A stretch of DNA of 10,754 bases from assembly GCA_021817025.1 (NCBI GenBank), contig JAKAWF010000101.1:1-10754 (forward strand), read 5' to 3'. The stretch is from a bacterium. GTDB taxonomy: Bacteria > Chloroflexota > Dormibacteria > UBA8260 > Bog-877. The position numbers and the translations under genes were made by a program. Shown one piece after another: positions 5,089 through 10,754 of this stretch (position 1 is its first letter; each line of letters opens with the position of its first letter). The notes beneath the pieces are model-generated. The model did no database searches, was not told the DNA's origin, and saw only the letters and a list, made by a program, of their open reading frames with translations.

Positions 5089-7662
5089 TTGCTAAGTGAT
5101 CAGATTCGCGCGCACTTCCTGGACTACTTCCAGCAGCATGGGCACCTCCTGGTGCCCAGCGCCCCGCTGGTCCCGAGAGACGATCCCAGCCTGCTCTTGG
5201 TGAGCGCGGGAATGGTCCCGTTCAAGCCCTACTTTCTGGGCTGGCGGCCGCCTCCCAGGGATCGGCTGACCTCCTGTCAGAAGTCGTTCCGGATGGTGGA
5301 TATCGACGAGGTTGGCAGCAGCCCGCGCCACGACACCTTCTTCGAGATGCTGGGCAACTTCAGCTTCGGAGCGTACTTCAAGGCGGAAGCGATCGGCTAT
5401 GCCTTCGAGCTCCTCACCCGGGACTTCGGCCTGGATCCGGAGCGCCTGCATCCGAGCGTTCATCCTGCCGACCTCGAGTCGAGCTCCCTCTGGGAGCGGG
5501 TGGCCGGCATCCCCCAAAGCAGGATTTCCCGCCTGGAGGACAACGTCTGGCAGGCCGGGCCGACCGGGCCGTTTGGGGTGGACAGCGAGATCTACTACGA
5601 CCTCGGCGCCGCGTTCGAGACCGGCCCTGAGGAGAGGCCGGGCACGGGCAGCCGGTACCTGGAGATCTGGAATCTGGTCTTCATGGACTCCGAGCGCTTT
5701 GATGACGGCACCAGCGCCCCTCTGCAGCATCCGGGGGTCGACACCGGGATGGGGCTGGAGCGGATCGCGATGGTGCTGCAGGAGGTCGACTCGATTTTTG
5801 CGACCGACCTCTTCGCGCCCATCATCGCCGACTTTGTCGAGCGCTCGCGGCCAGCCGAGTCGATCTCGGACGCCCAGCGCCTGCGTCATCTGCGGATCCT
5901 GGCCGACCACACCAGGGGCGCCTGTGCTCTGCTCGCGGATGGCGTCCTGCCCACGAACGAAGGGCGGGGCTACGTGCTCCGCCGGATCGTGCGCCGGGCC
6001 CTGGTCAGCGCGCTCTCACTGGGCGTTGCGGGCGGGTTGGTGCCGGCGGCGGAGGTGGTGGTGCGGATTCTCGGCGGACAGTACCCCGAGATGGAGTCCT
6101 CCCTGCCCTTTATCCGGGCAGCCCTGGAGCAGGAGTCGGCCCGGTTCCAGGAGGCAGTCGAGCGGGGGGCAGGACAGTTCGACGCCATCGCCGGGCGGGC
6201 CCGGTCGGGCCGGATCTCGGGCGACGACGCCTTCCGCCTTCACGACACCTTCGGGTTCCCCTACGAGCTGACCCAGGACCTGGCCGCCGCCCGCGGGCTG
6301 GGCGTCGACCGGGAGCGCTTCCTGGAGCTGCTGGAGGAACAGCGGGAGCGGGCCAGGACCAGCCGGGCCGGGGTGGCGGCGGGAGTCGCCAGGGTGAGCC
6401 TGCCCGAGAGCCGCTTCGTCGGCTACGACGAGTTGGAGGTGGGCACCTCGGTCGCGGCGGTGCTGCAGGGCGGGGTCATCGTGCCCGGGGTCGGCGCGGG
6501 CGAGCTGGCCGAGGTTGTGCTCGCGGAGAACCCCTTCTACGTCGAGGGCGGAGGCCAGCTCGGCGACCGGGGCCAGCTCACCTGGGATGGCGGCCGGGCT
6601 GAGGTGTTGGATTCGAGACCTTTGGATTCGGGGTCGAGCCTGCAGGTCTGTCGGGTGGAGGTAGGAGAACTGGTCTTCGGGCAGACGGTCACCGCCCGGG
6701 TCGACCCGGTGCACCGCCGCGGCTGCGCCGCCCATCACTCGGCCACTCACCTGCTCAATCGGACTCTGCGCGAGGTTCTGGGCGAGGGCGTGGTGCAGCG
6801 CGGCTCCCTGGTCGCGTCTGACCACGCCACCTTCGACTTCAGCTGGTCGGCTCCCCTCACCGACCTGCAGCTGGCTGAGGTCGAGGGCCTGGTCAACCAG
6901 CAGGTGCGCCGTGATCTCCCCCGCCGGGTGGAGCTGTTGCCGATCGAGGCAGCCCGCGGCTCGGGTGCGCTGGAGCTACCCGACGAGACCTACGGCGACC
7001 TGGTCCGCGTGGTCGGCTTCGGCGACTTCTCGCGCGAGCTCTGCGGGGGCACCCATGTGGCCAGGTCGGGGGAGATCGGTGCCGTGGTGCTGACTGGGTC
7101 CCGCAGCGTGGGCCAGGGGCTGAGGCGCATCGAGCTGCTGGCGGGGGCGGCCGCCGAGGGCTGGTGGGGGGTGCAGCGCCGCCAGCTCTCCGAGCTCTCG
7201 GCGGCAGTCCGCAGCCCCGCCGCGGAGGTGGTCGTCAGGGTCAGGCATCTCCAGGAGCGGGTGCGCGGACTGGAAAGAGAGCTCCGCCGCAGCCGGGAGC
7301 TGGGCGCGGCCAAGGACGTGATCGGGGTCGAGACGGTGGCGGGCACCACGCTGGTGGTGGAGGATCTTCCGGCCGCGATGGAGCGCCGGGAGCTCCGCCA
7401 GCACGCCGACCGGCTTCTGGAGCAGGCTCCTGAGGGCTGCGCCCTGGTGCTCTCCGGGGGCCAGATCCTGATCAGGGTCTCCGAGCCGCTGGCCGCCCGA
7501 GGGCTCAGTGCCGGTACGATGGCGCAGGCTGTTTGCCAGGAGCTCGGGGGCCGGGGCGGCGGTAACCAGCGGCTGGGCCAGGGAGTTATCCCCGAGGAAG
7601 CTCATCGAGCGGCCCTGGTCACGCTGCGTACCATTCTGGGAACCGCTCTGGAGGAAGGTTGA
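5089..7662 (+). CDS. alaS: Alanyl-tRNA synthetase with editing and C-Ala domains
   Basis: This cytoplasmic class II enzyme charges tRNA-Ala and hydrolyses mischarged Ser- or Gly-tRNA. The 857 residues agree with the full-length bacterial form (about 870). The catalytic core shows QKSFRMVDIDEVG (64-76), RHDTFFEMLGNFSFGAYFK (80-98), DNVWQAGPTGP (151-161), EIWNLVFMDSERFDDGT (192-208) and DTGMGLERIAMVL (218-230). The editing domain keeps its zinc ligands, H550-S-A-T-H554 and C652-G-G-T-H656, so proofreading is probably intact. After a coiled segment (about 709-740) the C-Ala domain follows, ending in a Gly-rich GGRGGGNQRLGQG (820-832) that departs from the usual GGGGRPD pattern. The start is TTG 5089: homology (IRAHFLDYFQQHGH) begins at residue 6 and no ATG or GTG fits upstream. 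A candidate extended -10 precedes it. The stop lies one base before the next gene. The identification is secure. Confidence 0.97.
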   Translation: MLSDQIRAHFLDYFQQHGHLLVPSAPLVPRDDPSLLLVSAGMVPFKPYFLGWRPPPRDRLTSCQKSFRMVDIDEVGSSPRHDTFFEMLGNFSFGAYFKAEAIGYAFELLTRDFGLDPERLHPSVHPADLESSSLWERVAGIPQSRISRLEDNVWQAGPTGPFGVDSEIYYDLGAAFETGPEERPGTGSRYLEIWNLVFMDSERFDDGTSAPLQHPGVDTGMGLERIAMVLQEVDSIFATDLFAPIIADFVERSRPAESISDAQRLRHLRILADHTRGACALLADGVLPTNEGRGYVLRRIVRRALVSALSLGVAGGLVPAAEVVVRILGGQYPEMESSLPFIRAALEQESARFQEAVERGAGQFDAIAGRARSGRISGDDAFRLHDTFGFPYELTQDLAAARGLGVDRERFLELLEEQRERARTSRAGVAAGVARVSLPESRFVGYDELEVGTSVAAVLQGGVIVPGVGAGELAEVVLAENPFYVEGGGQLGDRGQLTWDGGRAEVLDSRPLDSGSSLQVCRVEVGELVFGQTVTARVDPVHRRGCAAHHSATHLLNRTLREVLGEGVVQRGSLVASDHATFDFSWSAPLTDLQLAEVEGLVNQQVRRDLPRRVELLPIEAARGSGALELPDETYGDLVRVVGFGDFSRELCGGTHVARSGEIGAVVLTGSRSVGQGLRRIELLAGAAAEGWWGVQRRQLSELSAAVRSPAAEVVVRVRHLQERVRGLERELRRSRELGAAKDVIGVETVAGTTLVVEDLPAAMERRELRQHADRLLEQAPEGCALVLSGGQILIRVSEPLAARGLSAGTMAQAVCQELGGRGGGNQRLGQGVIPEEAHRAALVTLRTILGTALEEG

Positions 7663-7663
7663 C

Positions 7664-8932
7664 ATGACGCCCTCACGGCCCGCCACTGCCCGTCGGCAGC
7701 AGCGGTTCCACGTCACGGCTTTGGACATCGGCACCCAGGTGATCAAGGCGCTGGTGGTCAAGAAGGAGGCCGGCGGGGCCATCGTGCTGGGAGTCGGCCG
7801 GGCTGAACAGGGCCCTGGCGATTTCGATCCCGCCCTGCCGCCCGATCTGGAGTCGGTGGTGGAGGGGTGCCACGTGGCCCTGGAGGCTGCCGAGGACATG
7901 GCGGAGGTCATCCCCACCCGGCTGGTGATCGGCATCGGCGGGACCAGAGTGCGGGTGATCAGCAGCAGTGGCGCCAAGCTGCGGGGGCGGGCCCAGGAGC
8001 GGATCTCCAGCCAGGAGCTGGCGGACCACGTGGAGTCGATCCAGCGTCGGGGTCTCCGGGAAGCCCAGGAACGGCTCCAGGAGGAGGCCTCCTACGGTGG
8101 TGAGCAGTTGCGCCTGGTCCACTCCTCGATCACTTCAGCGCTGGTGGATGGTCAACCCGTGCTGGACCCGCTCCGGTACCAGGGCCAGAAGCTGGAGCTG
8201 ACGGTCTTCGACACCTTCACCACCGAAGCCCACATCGCGGCGATCGAGGAGATCGCGCAGGCGCTTGATCTGGAGCTGCTGGAGACAGTGGCCGAGCCCT
8301 ATGCGGTGGCGCGCCTCGCCTCCACTCCCGACGTGATGGAGCGGGGGGGGATCTTCATTGACATCGGAGCTCGGACCACCACCGTAAGCCTGGTCAGGGG
8401 CGGAGTGCTGGAGTCGGCCCGAATGTTCGAGCTGGGAGGCCGGGCCTTCACCCGCAAGCTCGCCCACGACATGGACCTTTCGCTGCCGCTCGCCGAGGGC
8501 CTGAAGCTGAGACATGCGGCCGGGCTGCTGGGCGGGGATCAGCAGGCGCGGGTGCGGCGGGCGATGGGGGAGTCGGCGGAGGTGCTCGCCCAGGGGGTGG
8601 CCCTGGTCCTCCACGAGCTGGCCCAGGGCGAGCCCCTGCCGGCTCAGGTTCGCCTCTGTGGCGGCGGTTCCCTCCTGCCGGAGATCATGGAGCAGCTCTC
8701 GGCCCTGCGTTGGACCGACTATCTGCCGTTCCTGCAGCCACCGCAGTTCCTGCGGCTGGAGCCGGATGAACTGCCCTCCGTCCACGACACCACCGGGCTG
8801 CTCACCAGTCCCGCCGACGTGACCCCGATGGGTCTCGCCTACCAGGCGGCGGCGGAGATCGAGGCGCCCCCACCTCCCAGCCCCAGCTGGGAGGAGATGG
8901 TGCAGCGGGTCACCAGTTTGATTCGGCGGTGA
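7664..8932 (+). CDS. FtsA/PilM-like actin-fold ATPase, probably membrane-tethered
   Basis: The 422-residue actin-superfamily protein has the FtsA/PilM arrangement. Phosphate-1 loop LDIGTQVIKALVV lies at 20-32, followed by an SHS2 (1C-like) insert with VIGIGGTRVRVISSSG (88-103). EPYAVARL is at 211-218, phosphate-2 loop IFIDIGARTTTVSLV at 230-244 and the adenosine motif LCGGGSLLPEIM at 331-342. The C-terminus is a proline-rich linker (APPPPSPS) and a short helix, WEEMVQRVTSLIRR (409-422). Its hydrophobic residues W409, M412, V413, V416, L419 and I420 fall on one face, like the FtsA membrane-targeting helix. Start ATG 7664 lies one base after the alaS stop, with GGAGG at 7650-7654; the in-frame extension upstream overlaps alaS and is rejected. 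FtsA anchors FtsZ, and PilM docks on PilN. No ftsZ or pilus gene is visible, and the neighbour is a single-pass membrane protein, so a PilM-like partnership is plausible. The fold is certain; the role is not. Confidence 0.85.
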   Translation: MTPSRPATARRQQRFHVTALDIGTQVIKALVVKKEAGGAIVLGVGRAEQGPGDFDPALPPDLESVVEGCHVALEAAEDMAEVIPTRLVIGIGGTRVRVISSSGAKLRGRAQERISSQELADHVESIQRRGLREAQERLQEEASYGGEQLRLVHSSITSALVDGQPVLDPLRYQGQKLELTVFDTFTTEAHIAAIEEIAQALDLELLETVAEPYAVARLASTPDVMERGGIFIDIGARTTTVSLVRGGVLESARMFELGGRAFTRKLAHDMDLSLPLAEGLKLRHAAGLLGGDQQARVRRAMGESAEVLAQGVALVLHELAQGEPLPAQVRLCGGGSLLPEIMEQLSALRWTDYLPFLQPPQFLRLEPDELPSVHDTTGLLTSPADVTPMGLAYQAAAEIEAPPPPSPSWEEMVQRVTSLIRR

Positions 8933-8967
8933 CCGGGATGCAGTTGCGCAGGGGTGAGCCGGCCTCT

Positions 8968-8991
8968 CGCCCCGCCTGGGCGGCGGGGGCG
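8968..8991 (+). promoter_or_regulatory. Strong G+C hairpin just upstream of the baseplate-J-like gene start
   Basis: CGCCCCGCC (8968-8976) pairs with GGCGGGG-CG (8982-8991, one bulged G at 8989) around a 5-base loop. It ends 9 bases before ATG 9001 and takes up the only G-rich stretch that could act as its ribosome binding site. There is no U-run, so it is unlikely to be an intrinsic terminator. It could lower translation of the downstream gene or mark an mRNA processing boundary. Confidence 0.4.
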
Positions 8992-9000
8992 CTCTGACGC

Positions 9001-10754
9001 ATGTCGAAGCTGCTCTACGTCGAGCCGACCGACGAGATCACCGATCTGGTCGACCGCATCCGGCGCGCTGAGGGGGAGCGGGACCTGGTCTTCGTACTGC
9101 CTTCTGGGGGCCGGGTGCTGCGGTCCCCGCTGGACGCGCAGCTCCTGATGCAGTACACCCGGGGTTTCCAGAAACGGGTTGCGATCGTTGCCGCCGAACC
9201 CCAGGTGCAGGCGCTGGCGATCCGGGCCGGGTTCCCGACCTTCCCCACGGTGTCGCGCCTGGAGCAGGGGATGGCGATGACGGCCGCGCCCACCGCGGCG
9301 GAGCTGGCGGCCGCGGCGGTGCCGGTCGCGATCGCGGCCCAGGTCCGGCCGACGGCCGCCGCCGCCGGGAGAGCGGCCGAGCCCGCCACCCTGGCGCGGA
9401 GGTCGCCGTCGGCCATGGTGGCGGCCGAGCCGGCGGCAGCGGGTGGAGGGCATCGCTTCGGTGGCCACTGGCCCAGCGGGGGAGCTCGCAACTGGGCGAT
9501 CGGGGCGGGCGCGGCGATCTTCATCGTGGGACTCCTGGCAGTGCTGCTGCTGCTGCCGACCGCCACCCTGCTGGTCGGGGTGCAGGCTCACCAGCTAACT
9601 GACAACGTGACGATTCAGGGCACCGTCGGCAGCCAGACAGCAAATGTGCTGGATGTCATCCCCACCCAGGCGCTGCTCACCCCGACCCAGACCCAGACCT
9701 TCACCGTCACCCCGAGTGGCACTCAGGTCCTGCCGCCCACCCCGGCCACGGGCGACCTGTACCTCTGCTACAACGGGGGCCGGGGGCTGGGGGCGGGCAA
9801 TCTGCTGCTGACGTTCACGGGCACCACGGCGCCTGCGTTCCAGGACCTGAGCGGCAACGGAAACCTGGGCTTCACGGCCACGTCGAGTGGGCAGAACGGT
9901 ACCTACACCATCCAGCCCTGCCCCAACAACGGCGGCGCTTCGGCTCAGAGCTCCAGTCCGGCGCTGCCGGTGCAGGCGGACTCCAACAGCCTGGGCACCC
10001 AGGGCAATGTGGGCGCGGGCGAGCAGTGGTTCTGGGCCCCCGCCAACGAGCAGGCCAGCGCCTGCCTCAGCCCGGTCAGTTCGCCGGGGTTCTGCGTGAC
10101 CGGCAACTTCACCATCTCGCTGGCCAACCCGCAGCCGCTGTCGGGTGGGCAGAACTCGACCACCCAGACCACATTCAGCAGTTCCGACGTGGCCTCGGCG
10201 CAGCAGCAGGAGCAGCAGATCGCGGCCACCTTGACCGCCAAGGTGGAGCAGGCCCTGAAGGCGATGGCGGGCTCGAACGTGATTGCCCAGGACTCCAGCG
10301 GCAACGGCATTCAGCTCACCGTCAACGACCCCACCCTGCCCACGGTCGGGCAGGCCGGCCAGGCCCAGACGCTGACGGTCTCGGTCAACGCGTCCGCCAC
10401 CGCCTACAGCCCGACGGTGGCCAAGGCGGCGGTCCTCCAGGACCTGAAGTCGAAGGTCCCGAGCAACGGGGCGCTGCTGGCGGGTCCCAAGATCGGGGCC
10501 ATCCAGGTGGTGGCCGCGGGCCCGGGAGGGAGCGTGACCCTGAGCTCTTCGGCGGTCGGGTACTGGGCTCCCAGGGTGGACCTGCAGCCGTACCGGAGCA
10601 AGGTCACCTTCATGAGCCCGGGGGCCGCCCGGGCCTTCCTGCTCTCCCAGCTGCCGGGAGCGAGCACCGTGGTCGTGCACCAATCCCCGTTTCCGCTGCC
10701 GTGGCTGCCGCTGCTGTCCAGCCGCATACAGATCGTGCGAGTCTCGATCAAGAT
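9001..10754 (+). CDS. Bitopic membrane protein: Rossmann-like N-domain, TM helix, baseplate-J-like outer region (3' end outside the window)
   Basis: The frame is open from ATG 9001 to the window end (584 codons and two bases) with no stop. An in-frame TGA at 8995-8997 makes 9001 the first possible start. Residues 2-92 look like a small alpha/beta domain (KLLYVEPTDEITDLVDRIR, then DLVFVLPSGGRVLRSPLDAQ), as found at the N-terminus of proteins annotated baseplate J/gp47 in Chloroflexota and related groups. An Ala/Pro-rich linker (about 93-160) leads to one transmembrane helix (about 166-185). The outer part starts with Thr/Gln/Ser-rich sequence. From about 321, VQADSNSLGTQGNVGAG followed by SLANPQPLSGGQN (373-385) and a long Gln-rich helix (396-423) fit the baseplate-J pattern. 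Four cysteines (256, 307, 355, 365) are all predicted outside. There is no signal peptide; N-in/C-out topology is likely. It follows the actin-like gene by 68 bases. The match is by pattern recall, so the true function is unknown; phage origin is unlikely. Confidence 0.7.
   Translation, partial: MSKLLYVEPTDEITDLVDRIRRAEGERDLVFVLPSGGRVLRSPLDAQLLMQYTRGFQKRVAIVAAEPQVQALAIRAGFPTFPTVSRLEQGMAMTAAPTAAELAAAAVPVAIAAQVRPTAAAAGRAAEPATLARRSPSAMVAAEPAAAGGGHRFGGHWPSGGARNWAIGAGAAIFIVGLLAVLLLLPTATLLVGVQAHQLTDNVTIQGTVGSQTANVLDVIPTQALLTPTQTQTFTVTPSGTQVLPPTPATGDLYLCYNGGRGLGAGNLLLTFTGTTAPAFQDLSGNGNLGFTATSSGQNGTYTIQPCPNNGGASAQSSSPALPVQADSNSLGTQGNVGAGEQWFWAPANEQASACLSPVSSPGFCVTGNFTISLANPQPLSGGQNSTTQTTFSSSDVASAQQQEQQIAATLTAKVEQALKAMAGSNVIAQDSSGNGIQLTVNDPTLPTVGQAGQAQTLTVSVNASATAYSPTVAKAAVLQDLKSKVPSNGALLAGPKIGAIQVVAAGPGGSVTLSSSAVGYWAPRVDLQPYRSKVTFMSPGAARAFLLSQLPGASTVVVHQSPFPLPWLPLLSSRIQIVRVSIK

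Noticed and set aside
7508..7663. A 52-codon N-terminal extension of the actin-like protein
   Set aside because: It lies wholly inside alaS in another frame. ATG 7664 has a GGAGG upstream and homology starts after it.
8938..8997. A 19-codon open frame (MQLRRG...) between the actin-like and membrane protein genes
   Set aside because: No RBS, no recognisable peptide, and most of it is the hairpin sequence. A leader peptide cannot be excluded but is unsupported.
9001..10754. Prophage origin of the baseplate-J-like gene
   Set aside because: It is preceded by housekeeping genes, has a cytoplasmic domain and a transmembrane helix not expected in a phage baseplate protein, and no phage gene, integrase or attachment site is visible.
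1..10754. CRISPR arrays, insertion sequences, large repeats, tRNA or rRNA genes
   Set aside because: No regularly spaced repeats, transposase-like frames, terminal inverted repeats or tRNA/rRNA signatures were seen on either strand.

Overview
The window is a G+C-rich, gene-dense stretch of bacterial chromosome. All supported genes lie on the + strand. It reads as a translation and stringent-response cluster with a stress-type sigma module set inside it. The order is: the 3' end of a RelA/SpoT-family (p)ppGpp enzyme (1-423), hisS (489-1754), aspS (1771-3564), a gap that I read as a 6S RNA gene (about 3597-3768), a degenerate RsbW-like protein (3803-4246), a SigB/SigF-type sigma factor (4243-5019), alaS (5089-7662), an FtsA/PilM-like actin-fold ATPase (7664-8932), and a bitopic membrane protein with a baseplate-J-like outer region that runs off the right edge (9001-10754).

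The order rel-hisS-aspS-(6S RNA)-...-alaS recalls the Firmicutes arrangement. As I remember it, the Bacillus 6S-1 gene also lies next to aspS. The high G+C, the heavy use of GTG/TTG or near-leaderless starts, and the 'Rossmann-like N-terminus + TM + baseplate-J' membrane protein suggest a G+C-rich Terrabacteria lineage. Dormibacterota, Chloroflexota or deep Actinomycetota are the candidates. This placement is an impression, not a demonstration.

Region by region: positions 1-3564 hold stringent response and tRNA charging. The AspRS carries His31 and Gly83, the residue pair associated with non-discriminating enzymes, so Asn-tRNA may be made by transamidation. Positions 3565-3802 are non-coding and hold the 6S-like RNA, a weak terminator hairpin and a SigB-type promoter that would give an almost leaderless mRNA. 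Positions 3803-5019 hold an anti-sigma/sigma pair fused by a 4-base GTGA overlap; the RsbW-like partner has lost the recognisable ATP-binding boxes. Positions 5089-10754 hold alaS, then an actin-like protein and a single-pass membrane protein that recall the PilM-PilN pairing of type IV pili but match neither pilus proteins nor FtsA-FtsZ exactly.

The points most worth a second look are the nucleotide-binding-dead anti-sigma factor with its likely autoregulated promoter, the 6S RNA placed beside an alternative sigma factor, and the actin-like/baseplate-J-like envelope pair.
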